64,000 nt of DNA from Isochrysis galbana (lineage: Eukaryota; Haptophyta; Isochrysidales; Isochrysidaceae). A model generated the notes under the pieces. It did no database searches, was not told the origin of the DNA, and saw only the letters and a list, made by a program, of their open reading frames with translations. Position 1 is the stretch's first letter. The number at the start of each line of letters is the position of its first letter. Positions 1 through 8,826 of the stretch are shown in pieces. The translations under genes were made by a program, and so were the position numbers. The DNA is taken from NCBI GenBank assembly GCA_018136815.1, contig CM030942.1:1241797-1305796 (forward strand), written 5' to 3'.

Positions 1-600
1 AGAGCAGTCTTCTCCACTCAGGAGGCATCCAGCTTGGGTGTGCGCGACAATCGTGGCGCAGAGGAGAATCAGACGAGCGGCCGTCGAGCGGCCCATGGCT
101 CCCTCGCTTTCCCGATGTCTCTGCTTTTCCCTGCCTTATTCTCTCCGCGGAACCCTGGGCGAGTTTGCACCCTTCGTCGTGGTACGAGTACCTTCCCCTG
201 GTCCCTTCCTCTACGAAGAGGCCGCTCTCCTGGTTGTTACGTTGTTGGCTTTTCCCCTCTGGAAGGTGTTTCGTTGAGACCTTCGTCCGCCTGTCGTCGT
301 CGGCTCGCCGACAATGTACCCGGTGCTGCCGCCGACGGCAACGGAGGGGGGGGGAAGGGGGGGGGGGGGACCGAAAGCCTAGCGGCGGGGGGGGGGGGAA
401 GGGGGGGGGGGGGGGGGGCTTCTGAGGTCGCTCGAGGCTGCGCGCCGATTCGTCGGGACGGGATTCGGCACGAGATCGGGGTCAGCAGTGCGCTTCTCAC
501 GTCCCTCTATTTTCCATTCTCTATTCCTATTCTCTGTTCTCTATTGATGTTAGCGCACATGCACGAACTCAAAAATACTCCGTAGGCAGCCAATTCCTCG
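1..600. other. low-complexity stretch, no gene seen
   Basis: This stretch holds long G tracts around 340-420 and otherwise mixed C+T-rich sequence. Open frames across it read as poly-Gly, poly-Pro or Arg-rich strings and match no family I know. I see no RNA gene or intact element. Confidence 0.5.
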
Positions 601-1027
601 CGCCGGCGCAATCCCTTCGCCGTGTGTCCTTCGCCCTCTGGGGGGCTGTGGAGGCTGGGAAATTGCTCGAGGAGAGGCTAGAGGCTCGAGGCCTACTGGG
701 ACACAGCCTCCCAGCTGCCAGCTGCGCAGATCCGCACTCTCCGCGCGAAGGCCCGCCTGGTGGAGCTGGAGCGTCTGGCGGAGACGACGTCGACGATGTC
801 GCCAGCGTCCTTCGCACCCTGGCGAGGCGGGCGCGGCGCCTGCGCAGCGCGAGCGGCGCTATGCGGGGCCATCCATATGATATGCAGGCCCCCAGCGCGC
901 CACGGCGGCGGGGGGCGTCAAGGAGAGGGCCTGTAAGGCCGTTGTGTGCTGGTACCACCCCGACACTGATCGTTCGGTGTTATGCTCCAAGGCCTTATGG
1001 GCCGCGGAGTTTGGGGTGGACCGGCGG

Positions 1028-2204
1028 CCCGGATGCCCCGTCAGGTCTCAGGTCATCAGGTCTTGGCGACCTGATACCTGATATCAGGTGATATCAGGAT
1101 CTGATATGAGGCTGATATCAGGTGGTCCACCACTAATATTATAATTTTCTAATGAGCCATTCTAAGATCAGAGGAAATGGACTGCTACGTCTAGAAGCGG
1201 AAGCGGAGAGGGGGTTCGTGTGGAAGCGGAGGGGAGAGGGGAGAGCCCCCCCTAGCGAACCCCCACCCCTCCCCCCCGCGCAGTGTTGGGGCAACAGTAC
1301 TGGCACCAGTGTTTGGCGCCAGTGCCAGTTCCATCTCAACTGGCAACTGGCGCCAGCTCGCCAGTTCTCAGCAAATAATGAGCAGCGATGTAAAAAAAAA
1401 AGGAAGATAAAACTACCAGCAAGGGAGCTGCGGGTTGCCATCGGTAAGCCCCTACGTCGCGGACGTAGGAGGCCGCCCAGACTCGAACCGTGCCCCCACA
1501 CGTGACACGACCTCGCTGGTTCACATTAAGCTGCCGGGGTGTGCTTTATCATCATGAGCGGGAAAATAACCCTTGATACTGTATAATTTACAATTGGTGA
1601 CCTTTCTCCCCCACCCTCTGCCCTCCAGAGCGGGTGCTAGCTGGCAGCATGACTAGCTCTTCCGCTCTTCCCACCAAAGATCTGGCGCCAGCTCGCAGAC
1701 CACCGATAGCTGTCATCAGCTCGCCGCCACCAGCCTCGCAGCCACCAGCCTCGCAGCCACCAGCCTCGCCGCAACGCCGCAACCAGCCTGGCCGCCACCA
1801 GCCCCATCGCCACCCCAGCCTCGTTACCACCAGCCTCGTTACCACCAGCCTCGCCGCCACCAGCCTCTTTACGACCAGCCTCGCCTCCACCCAGCCTCGC
1901 CTCCACCCAGCCTCGCCTCCACCCAGCCTCGCCTCCACCCAGCCTCGCCGCCACCCAGCCTCGCCGCCACCAGCCTCGCCGCGCACCAGCCTCGCCTCCA
2001 CCCAGCCTCGCAGCCCATCATCCATCGTCACTGAGAGGCATGGCCGCTCGCTCGCGGTTCGGGTCGATGACTCGTTTACTGACGTGAATTTTATTTTATT
2101 CTAAAGTTAGTAGTCATAATATCAGCCTGATATCAGGTTATCAGGTCTAGTAGGCCTGATAACCTGATATCAGAACCTGATATCAGCCTAACGGGGCATC
2201 CGGG
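1028..2204. mobile_element. 1.18 kb terminal-inverted-repeat element with target duplication
   Basis: The ends are exact inverted copies: CCCGGATGCCCCGT at 1028-1041 and its complement at 2191-2204, followed inward by repeated CTGATATCAGG motifs on both sides. The bases ACCGGCGG at 1020-1027 recur directly after the right end at 2205-2212. If the terminal C is given to the host, the duplication is GACCGGCGGC. No transposase is encoded; the interior is mostly a minisatellite. It interrupts a frame that is continuous once the element and one duplication are removed. An 8 bp duplication would suit hAT or P-type elements, 9-10 bp a MULE; I cannot choose. Confidence 0.8.
1725..2015. repeat. minisatellite, 12-16 base units
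   Basis: Units of the type CAGCCTCGCCTCCACC and CAGCCTCGTTACCA are repeated about twenty times with small changes. They read as Thr/Ser/Pro/Ala-rich on one strand and Gly/Trp/Arg-rich on the other. They lie wholly inside the inserted element 1028-2204. Confidence 0.85.
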
Positions 2205-2305
2205 ACCGGCGGCGCATGGACCACTGGGAGAAGAGGCTCGGCGCCGAGGATCTCGAGCGCATACGGCGTGGCGTCATTCCCCTGCCGGCCAGAGCTAGCC
2301 CGTCT

Positions 2306-2526
2306 GATAAAACAAGCCAAGGTAGGTTACCGTTAGTCTGCCCATCGTGGACAGTGCGAGTCGCATCTCCTTTTCTGCATATATATGCCAATCTTCCCAG
2401 ATCTCCGTCACCTTGCATTCGAGAGCTCACCACTCCCGTACAACGATTCTGAGGGAATCAAATCATTTGCTCACGCTCTGTCCACGATGGGCAGACTAAC
2501 GGTAACGTACCTTGGCTTGTTTTATC
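2306..2526. mobile_element. 221 bp MITE-like element with 49 bp inverted arms
   Basis: Bases 2306-2354 and 2478-2526 are inverted copies with one visible mismatch; the arms begin GATAAAACAAGCCAAGG and contain TTACCGTTAGTCTGCCCATC. The 123 bases between them hold no coding potential. I see no convincing target duplication, so the true ends may lie a few bases in. It sits in the same gypsy relic as the element at 1028-2204. Confidence 0.75.
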
Positions 2527-2739
2527 CCTTCCACTTCGGAGCCTGTCTTGACTCCCCCAGGGATGATCGGCCCTTCATCGTCAAGACCGATGGCGATAGG
2601 GCTAGCAAGTTGGGTATCGCCGGCATCCTCTAGCAGCTAGGAGACGATAGCCGTGAACGAGTCGTTGGGCCAGGGAGTCGGGCACTGGAACCCAAGAGAA
2701 TGAGGGGGGTCCGCGGGACACGGACACGGAGGAGGTGGT

Positions 2740-4030
2740 GGTGGTCCACACGGGCCACCGGTTGCGGATTTTGCGGAGCATGCGAGCCGGACGGACGGGG
2801 AGAGTGCGCTCCCGTGGCTTCTCGAGCCACGGCATCCAAGCCGCGTCCACCGTGGCTATCGTCATAGGGGAGGCGGCGCTGCTCTGGTGCTGCTCTAGTA
2901 TCGCACGGGAGCGACCGGGTTGCGATTGCGAGACCTGCACTTCGCGAGCTCGCACTAGAAGGACGGAGGCGGAGTCGTGGTGTCGATGAGATGCCGAACG
3001 GCAGTAGTCGAGGACCACCGGCATCCACTGAGGGACAGGAACACAAACACACAGAGAGAAGACTCGAACTCCTACCACCTACCACTCCACTTCTTTCATC
3101 CAACCAACTCGCCCACAATCGAACCTAAATAAAGTCTGTGATCGTTCTCGCCTGGCTTCTAAAAAATCTATCACACCCGCTGTGGGTGCGGCCGTCCGTC
3201 CGCGGCTCGTGCGCGGGGGGAGGGGGGAGGGGGGAGGAGGGGGGGGCGTCCTGCACCTGTGTAGCGCCACCAACCTGCGGCCCTCGCGGTGCGTGACACC
3301 GTCCCACTGACACACCCGTTGCCGTCATTCCATCGTGAAAAGAGGCAGACGCGGCCACACGCGTGCCTCAGCAATCCCAATGCACTCGTGACATATTGTG
3401 GCCCTGTCCTGGCCTCGCCTCTTGTACTCTCGCGGCTGAGCGATTGCCATGCTGTAGCCACATAGTCCCACACTCCCTGCTGCTCTCGTGCTCGTGCAGC
3501 CTTCGCCCCTGTGGCTCCTACCCTCACAATTCTCATCCCTGCCGGCTGTAGCCTAGCGCTGGCTGCGCTTGCGCTCATGGGTCTTCTCACTAAGCGTTGC
3601 GCTGCACGCTCATTACCCACCAACGCTTTTGTCTGCCGCGTTCTGCGTGCTCTCTCTTCCTGTAACATCCGTGCAGGCACCCTCGCTCTCCACGATGCCC
3701 ACACATTGATTCTCTGCGTCACCCTCCCTGCCCGTGCCCTCTGTCCCCGTGCCTTCGCACTCCACTGCCCGCGCCCTCTACTGCCCACTTACTTCCGTGC
3801 GTTCTCTTGCCTGCCGATGCGGCAATGCTAAGCGTTTCCTCCACCAGCCGAATGTGATCCGATCTCCATGACTCCTGCCCTTGCACTCCGCGCGCACGTA
3901 GGGCAGTGGATACCTTCTCTCTCAGCAACTGCGGCTTGGCATCCCACACTGCCACGTGTAGCGAACACACTGATACTGAAAAGACGGCTAGGAAACCGGA
4001 CGTCCATCATCCCCACCCGTAGTTCACCAG
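2740..4030. other. no gene seen; upstream of the J-domain gene
   Basis: The stretch is G+C-rich with a G tract near 3215-3246 and a C+T-rich half from 3360. Frames are short, Arg/Ala/Cys-rich and unlike any family. The part next to 4043 presumably includes the promoter of the J-domain gene; no core motif stands out. Confidence 0.4.
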
Positions 4031-4042
4031 GGGAACAAAGCA

Positions 4043-5059
4043 ATGGATGCGAACAGGAGTGCCGCCGGAGAGGCCCTCGCTGCGGCGAGGATAGCCGGCC
4101 AGGAGCAGGATTGGGAACGGGCGCTTCGTATGACTCAAAAAAGTATGCGTCTCTTCCCCACATCTGCGGCAGACGAGGCTCGCCATGTTGCGCGTGTCCT
4201 GGCAGCCGAGAAGAAGGGCGCGCACGCTGTTCTTGATCTCCAGCCAAACTCGTCACTTGGCGATGTGAAGAAAGCGTACCTTCGCCAGTGCATTTGCGTA
4301 CATCCTGACAAAAACGAGGACCCCTTTTCTACGATGGCATTCGCTGTTCTCGCCAAGGCGCGCGACGAACTAAGCACCATGGCATCATCCAGCTCTCTCA
4401 TGACAGTGAACGAGAGTGCTATGACAAGCAGTAAGAGTGCATCAGCCCACAAGAAGCCTAAAGCGAGCAGCACGAAGTCGCACCCAAAGTTTCTTCCTGT
4501 CGATGCCGAGCCTGTGCCTTCTTCACTCGAACGCGAGCTCGGGCTATCCGATGGATGGCACTTCGTCGAACGGACTCGAATGGAAGGTGCTTCGATTGGC
4601 ACGCGCGATCGGTACTATTACTCACCAATGGGGCAGAAGTTCCGATCAAAGCGTGAAATACTTCATTACCTAGCTAAAATTACAGAAGCCGAGGACGCCG
4701 TTGGTACTGGTCAACCCAATGCTGGTGGCGATAGAGAAGGTTCTCGACCAGCTGCGTCGGCACCGCCCCAATACGCGGGTGGATCGTCCGTGAGCTCTTC
4801 GAGATATGAAGCTCCACCTAGAGAGGGTTCTGTCCCTGGAGAGCTTGATCAGGGTCCGCGCAGGTGTACGGCCGGGGAAGCTCCTGGGGCACAAACGACT
4901 TTATTTCCGAACAGAGAGAATGAGCAGTATCGCAACCATGAGGATGGTGGTGTATCGGATGTGCGTCGAGCGTGGGAGGAACGCCAGCACGCCCAAACAC
5001 AGTGGGCGAGCACCGTCCGCGCCGCCGTCACCAAACGAAAGAGACCGTCGTTCTCGTGA
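4043..5059 (+). CDS. J-domain protein with MBD/TAM-like domain
   Basis: A 338-residue intronless gene. Residues 1-55 (MDANRSAAGEAL...) look like the N-terminal helical leader of DNAJB12/14-type co-chaperones. A J domain follows at about 57-112, with its HPD tripeptide at 87-89 inside CVHPDKNEDP, so it should stimulate an Hsp70 ATPase. Instead of the usual membrane segment, residues 168-212 read GWHFVERTRM, then YYYSPMGQKFRS and ILHYL. These match the MBD/TAM (methyl-CpG-binding-like) core: GW start, Y-x-S-P-x-G-x-x-x-R-S turn, final hydrophobic helix. The C-terminal 125 residues are polar and disordered-looking, ending in a basic KRKRPSF. There is no signal peptide or membrane segment, so a nuclear site is plausible. 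The start ATG is the only one upstream of the conserved leader. J assignment is strong; MBD is by motif only. Confidence 0.8.
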   Translation: MDANRSAAGEALAAARIAGQEQDWERALRMTQKSMRLFPTSAADEARHVARVLAAEKKGAHAVLDLQPNSSLGDVKKAYLRQCICVHPDKNEDPFSTMAFAVLAKARDELSTMASSSSLMTVNESAMTSSKSASAHKKPKASSTKSHPKFLPVDAEPVPSSLERELGLSDGWHFVERTRMEGASIGTRDRYYYSPMGQKFRSKREILHYLAKITEAEDAVGTGQPNAGGDREGSRPAASAPPQYAGGSSVSSSRYEAPPREGSVPGELDQGPRRCTAGEAPGAQTTLFPNRENEQYRNHEDGGVSDVRRAWEERQHAQTQWASTVRAAVTKRKRPSFS

Positions 5060-5324
5060 AATGCACGCGATGATATTTTGTCTGGGTGTCTTGCCTATGT
5101 CGATGTGCAAACGATTTTTTTTCGGGCCGTCTTCTTCCGTCATGGCGGTCATGGCCCCACACCTGATCCTCATACTAGTGTTGACCTAGCGAGCCGGTCA
5201 GCGGTGCAAAGTCGTACCTCCTTGACCCTAGCACAACAGAACTACCCAACCTTGCTCGAGCTATCAATTAAGGTGACAATTTGAGGGCACGCAATTTCAG
5301 TCGCACTCTTCTCTCGCCTCTCCC
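5060..5324. other. 3' flank of the J-domain gene
   Basis: No gene or repeat is recognisable here. It is the likely 3' untranslated region and spacer before the palindrome at 5325. Confidence 0.4.
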
Positions 5325-5790
5325 AACTAAGTTTATACTTAGTTCACATGGGGGAGGCGCCTCGTGCCCCCCCCCCCCCCCCCGGGTTCAAACTCCCCTC
5401 CGGGGGGGCCCGTTGGTCACCCTCAGACTCCGCCTTTTGGCATGAGCTGAGCATTCATGACCCAGACCCCTGGTGGGCGGGTCTGGTGGCGCACTCCCAG
5501 GTCCCAGGCCAACATGTGGGCCACCTCGCCAGCTTTCGTACTCACCCTCCCCCCCCTCCTTGTCACCAGGCAGACATAGGCCTGTGGGGGGCACCCACGG
5601 CTGGCGCGAGGCACGCGAGACGCGAGGGAGAGGCACGAGAGGCCACTACCCCCTGAGCTGCCTGGCTGCTGGCGTGGCCCTCAAGGACATTGGCTGCTCA
5701 GAGAGCGCCCCCCTTAGGACCTCTGAGAGCAGGTCGTGGCGCGCGCGCATGCGCACGCGCCGCAGGAGAGGGCGCCAACTACAAGTGGGA
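5325..5790 (+). repeat. repeat copy headed by a near-palindrome
   Basis: It starts with AACTAAGTTTATACTTAGTT (5325-5344), a near-perfect dyad also found at the heads of other elements in the window. After it comes ATGGGGGAGGCGCC, a C tract and sequence related to the blocks at 45700-45900 and 9160-9300 (shared words CCCCTGAGCTGCC and GAGAGCAG). The right limit is uncertain. Confidence 0.5.
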
Positions 5791-6044
5791 TTGTTGTGGT
5801 TAGGGGGAGAGCCGCCCTTTAGGTTTCCCAAAGAGAGGCCCTCTCTCTTCGTTATCCCGCCTTCGCCTGTTATTGGTTTCTCCCTTCGGGTTGCATCCTC
5901 TCCGTCCGATCGGGATCCTCCGATCCCGATCTTCCTCTCTTCCCCCCGTGTGTTAGGATAGGGGTGATCGCTCTCGATCCCCCTCCCTTGTTTTCTCATG
6001 TGTGCGCCCCCTTTCTTTCCTTGCGCGCGCCCCCGTGTGATTCC

Positions 6045-6195
6045 CCCTTGGAGAAGAAAGCGAGCCCCTTGGAGAAGAAGAAAGCGAGCCCCTTGGAGAA
6101 GAAGGCGAGCCCTCGGGAAGAAGAAAGCGCGCCCTTGGAGAAGAAAGCGAGCCTTGGAGAAGAAAGCGAGCCCTTGGAGACGAAAGCGAGCCCTT
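6045..6195 (+). repeat. about 20 bp tandem repeat (CTTGGAGAAGAAAGCGAGCC)
   Basis: Eight or nine diverged copies of CTTGGAGAAGAAAGCGAGCC follow one another. In one frame they read as Lys/Arg/Pro-rich. They abut a second, unrelated tandem array. Confidence 0.85.
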
Positions 6196-6384
6196 GAGAT
6201 ACCGGAGGGAGGGAAGAGATACCGGAGGGAGGGAAGAGATACCGGAGGGAGGGGAAGAGATACCGGAGGGAGGGGAAGAGATACCGGAGGGAGGGGAAGA
6301 GATACCGGAGGGAGGGGAAGAGATACCGGAGGGAGGGGAAGAGATACCGGAGGGAGGGGAAGAGATACCGGAGGGAGGGAGGGA
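6196..6384 (+). repeat. 17-18 bp tandem repeat (GAGATACCGGAGGGAGGGGA)
   Basis: About ten units of GAGATACCGGAGGGAGGG(G)A, nearly identical to each other. The low divergence implies recent expansion or gene conversion. On the minus strand it reads as repeats of GISSPPS. Confidence 0.9.
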
Positions 6385-6551
6385 AATCGTGTTTGTGTTT
6401 TTGTGTCTGTGCGTTTCGTTACGGGTTTTACACGTCATGACGAACACTGTGCGGACACAATTAACTTTGAGAACTCTGACACCCGTGCATTCCACACCTA
6501 GATTTCAGTCGCATTCGGGATACTCCCCGTGAACGGGTCCCCCCAATTATT

Positions 6552-6770
6552 TCACTCACAGCTACAATCCGCGTCTTGGCCGTGCTCTTGCATCTCGCAC
6601 AGGATCGCATTGTACTTCATGCGACAAGCCATCTGCTGCGCCGTCTCGCCCTCATACTCGCCCGCTATCGCCTCGGCGTGGGGATTGGCACCATGTTGTA
6701 ACAGGATCCTCACCAAAGATGGCTTGTTGGCCATCGTGGCATGCATCAGTGGCGTGAGGAAGGTGTGATC
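6552..6770 (-). pseudogene. ankyrin-repeat fragment
   Basis: The minus strand reads FLTPLMHATMANKPSLVRIL, then LQHGANPHAEAI and GETAQQMACRMKYNAILCEM, ending DADCSCE and a stop. That is one good ankyrin repeat (TPLMHA helix, LLQHGANP turn) plus part of the next. No full gene is present upstream, where the plus-strand gene at 6741 overlaps it, so this is probably the broken 3' end of an ankyrin gene. A shorter relative of its last codons is seen at 32060-32110. Confidence 0.6.
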
Positions 6771-7370
6771 GTGGTCGTCCACGCCGTCAGCGACCCCCCG
6801 CCCCAGCGGAGCCTCCGCGAGCTGGGCGTCACCCTCCAGGTCGGCGAGGTGACGAGGCTCGTGCGCGCGGCGGCACACGGGAGACGGCGGCTAATCGTGC
6901 TCCCCTCCCAGATGAACGCCGCCGAGTACGCCTCGCACCGCGTCGACGTGCGCGGCTACGGCCTCGACGACTACCTGCACGACGACACCGGAGGCCCGCG
7001 CGGGCAGCTCGCCGGCGACCCGGCCGTCGCGCAGTTCCTGCTCGACAACGCGGCCAACGAGGTGCGCGGGGAAGGCTGGGGCATCAACCACATGCGCGAG
7101 GCGCTCCCGCGGGGCAGCGCCGCCAGGGTGCACAACGGCTACCTGGTCGGCGCGCGCGAGCTGCCCCCCGAGCACGTGGCCACCGTCACACCGTGTGTCG
7201 AGAAAAGGGGGGGGTGCAGTTATGGCGACGAGTGCTGTGAAGGACTTGAGTGCAATGACGAGGGAGTGTGTGAGACGCCATGCCGCGAGCCAGGGTCGGT
7301 GTGCCAAAATAACTCGGAGTGCTGTGGTGAATACACGTGTCGTAGTGGTACCTGCAGATCTGATGACTGA
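6741..7370 (+). CDS. hypothetical protein with two C-terminal knottin-like modules
   Basis: 209 residues. Residues 50-150 form a globular, Asp/Gly-rich domain with LIVLPSQMNAAEYASHRV and DDTGGPRGQLAGDPAVAQFL; I believe I have seen similar stretches in algal and giant-virus proteins but cannot name a family. Residues about 153-205 hold two cysteine modules, C-x6-C-x5-CC-x4-C-x5-C and C-x6-C-x5-CC-x4-C-x4-C, the spacing of inhibitor-cystine-knot folds. Such modules serve many roles (inhibitors, extracellular binding), and no activity can be inferred. No signal peptide is visible. The 5' end overlaps an ankyrin relic on the other strand, so the ATG at 6741 may be fortuitous and the true start later, or an upstream exon may be missing. 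Confidence 0.5.
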   Translation: MHQWREEGVIVVVHAVSDPPPQRSLRELGVTLQVGEVTRLVRAAAHGRRRLIVLPSQMNAAEYASHRVDVRGYGLDDYLHDDTGGPRGQLAGDPAVAQFLLDNAANEVRGEGWGINHMREALPRGSAARVHNGYLVGARELPPEHVATVTPCVEKRGGCSYGDECCEGLECNDEGVCETPCREPGSVCQNNSECCGEYTCRSGTCRSDD

Positions 7371-7460
7371 TTGGTTACGGAACAAAGTGAAAGGCGCTCA
7401 CGTACCACGTCACACTGAAGCTTTTTTCGTTTCGTGCTCATAATGACACATGCTTCCTGT

Positions 7461-7830
7461 TTATCCAATGACATTGAACAATGGGGGGGTGCGTGCCCCC
7501 CTCGATGAAAAGAAAACGCGCGCACTTCCAGCGGCCTCCTCGTCACGCATGACGTGGCCGCCCCAATCGCGCGTGATGGCCCGCAGCGAGCCAAGGCACC
7601 GCTCCACAAACGCGGGGACGCGACCCTCCCAGTAGACGTTAGGTGTGGCACGGCACATGGAGAGCACTCCGAGGAGGGACGACGGCGGCGGATCCGTTGA
7701 CTGCGGAGAGTACAACTCCATCGCCAAGCGGTGGACTCGCTCGGCAGGAGCGCCCTCATTGTGAGCTCGACCCGGTGTCCTGGGACCGAGCTTTTTTGTA
7801 TTTGATGTTGCTGGGCCCTGGGGGTTCAAT
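7461..7830 (-). repeat. segment shared with 45420-45600
   Basis: The piece 7497-7563 recurs inverted at 45425-45490 (CACGTCATGCGTGACGAGGA), and 7758-7815 recurs directly at 45530-45590 (CCGAGCTTTTTTGTATTTGA). Between them the minus strand reads VHRLAMELYSPQSTDPPPSS and CRATPNVYWEGRVPAFVERC. This looks like a remnant of a real coding region that I cannot name. Confidence 0.5.
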
Positions 7831-8397
7831 CTTTACGGGAGCTGAACCCGAATCGATAAGCGGCCTTTTGTTCTCAATCTTTACTTGGGGAGCTGAACAC
7901 GAATCGACACCTTTTAGCAATTCTTGGAGGTGGGGAATTAATTCCGAATCGACATAAGCTTTGATTGTACGAAGCAGATCATCACGACTCATATTGATGA
8001 TTGTGTTCGCAGTGAACTTCTTGCTCAAGAGAGTGTGTATCATATAAACCAGTGTGAATGGTTTATCGTTCTCGCAAATGGCATGTAAGGTGTCTTGAAT
8101 GTTCGTCTTGTGCTTGAAATCGAATGATCTGAATATGGACTTACATTCGAAAGTGTACGTGAACAAATTTGGGTTCGTCTCAAGCAGCCTCCTCATGGAG
8201 TTGTTGCCCCCCCCCGGGATCGACGGCGGACTGATGCTGTCCAATGCTTCCGCAATAACCTGCATGGCAGATTTAGAAGTGCCATATGGCGGAAAGAGAG
8301 GTAAGATGATTTTTTTAAAGTTCTCGTCCATTTTTTTTATGATCCATTGCAATCGCTTGCGTACTAAATCATCAGCCGCCATTCCATTTGTAGACAT
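7756..8397 (-). CDS. A+T-rich orphan protein with duplicated VKIE tail
   Basis: 213 residues starting MSTNGMAADDLVRKRLQWII. Residues 1-160 look all-helical and match no family I know. The tail carries a short internal duplication, DSCSAPQVKIEN and DSGSAPVKIEPP; each copy holds a psi-K-x-E motif of the kind SUMO ligases use, but modification is only a guess. The coding sequence is visibly richer in A+T than its neighbours, which suggests transfer or an element origin. The first 40 codons and upstream 100 bases recur as a truncated copy at 25529-25775, and the last codons recur near 45540. So the gene is part of a duplicated unit. Confidence 0.6.
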   Translation of the reverse strand: MSTNGMAADDLVRKRLQWIIKKMDENFKKIILPLFPPYGTSKSAMQVIAEALDSISPPSIPGGGNNSMRRLLETNPNLFTYTFECKSIFRSFDFKHKTNIQDTLHAICENDKPFTLVYMIHTLLSKKFTANTIINMSRDDLLRTIKAYVDSELIPHLQELLKGVDSCSAPQVKIENKRPLIDSGSAPVKIEPPGPSNIKYKKARSQDTGSSSQ

Positions 8398-8515
8398 GGT
8401 TGAGCACTGTGAGGTGGGTGCCTTTGCTTAGATACTAGACATTTTTTTGTACCGACGCATTGCGTATTGGTATTGGGAAACGAGGGGTACCAAATGAAGG
8501 CAAACGACCTAGGCT
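8268..8515 (-). repeat. 247 bp segment duplicated at 25529-25775
   Basis: The sequence from the fifth ten-codon block of the orphan gene to the word AGGTCGTTTGCCTTCATTTG upstream of it is repeated at 25529-25775 with scattered changes. The outer word also occurs at 45056 and, inverted and changed, near 45626. It may be the end of a mobile unit. Confidence 0.75.
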
Positions 8516-8826
8516 GGGGCTGGGCCCTGGCCTCCCCTGCCTCTCCCTCGCTGGCGCTCCTGTGCCTCAGGGGTCCCCAATCTGCACCTGTCTGCCTGTC
8601 GAACAGGGGGGGAGGGGGGGTTGGAGCGATGGGCTGGCCACGACAGGCCAGGACGCGCGAGGCAGGCAAGCCTGCCAGTGAGGGAGTGGGTCAGCAGGGC
8701 ATTCTGCTCCTGGCAAGCCATCAGGCGTGCCAGGAGCATGGGTGGTTCCTCCCCCATGGCAGGGGAGGAGTGGAGAGAGGGGGGGGCTCGTGCCCCCCCA
8801 TGGGGCAACCAAGTATAAACTTAGTT
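8511..8826 (-). repeat. repeat A, copy 1 (near-identical to 17845-18160)
   Basis: About 316 bases match 17845-18160 with only two differences that I can see. Read on the minus strand it opens with the near-palindrome AACTAAGTTTATACTTGGTT (8807-8826) followed by GCCCCATGGGG. It has no coding capacity beyond a few dozen codons and is probably a non-autonomous partner of the LINE-like family. Confidence 0.85.

Larger units (their letters stand above)
700..2720 (+). pseudogene. decayed Ty3/gypsy-like relic split by two insertions
   Basis: Three pieces can be seen. At 706-800 a charged helical stretch reads QIRTLRAKARLVELERLAET. At 900-1027 a frame with the motif VCWYHPDTDRSVLCSKALW runs into the left end of an inserted element. 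It resumes at 2205 in the same frame as DRRRMDHWEKRLGAEDLERI, until a second insertion at 2306. After 2527 a short piece contains DRPFIVKTDGDRASKLGIAG, which parallels the RNase H start (KEFIVKTDAASTLGIGG) of the gypsy copy near 37870. Stops and frameshifts separate the pieces, so it is dead. Assigning the first two pieces to gag is inference; the RNase H match is direct. Confidence 0.55.

Noticed and set aside
1430-1520. possible tRNA (GGTTCGAGTC on the minus strand)
   Set aside because: No T-stem or acceptor stem pairs around the loop, and no anticodon arm can be drawn.
1588-2104. Pro/Thr-rich protein gene
   Set aside because: It is the translation of a minisatellite inside a transposon.
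3171-3788. 205-residue minus-strand gene
   Set aside because: Arg/Ala-rich frame in G+C-rich DNA with no domain and no conserved start.
5953-6501. repeat-containing protein genes on both strands
   Set aside because: They are frames through the two tandem arrays and have no flanking unique coding sequence.
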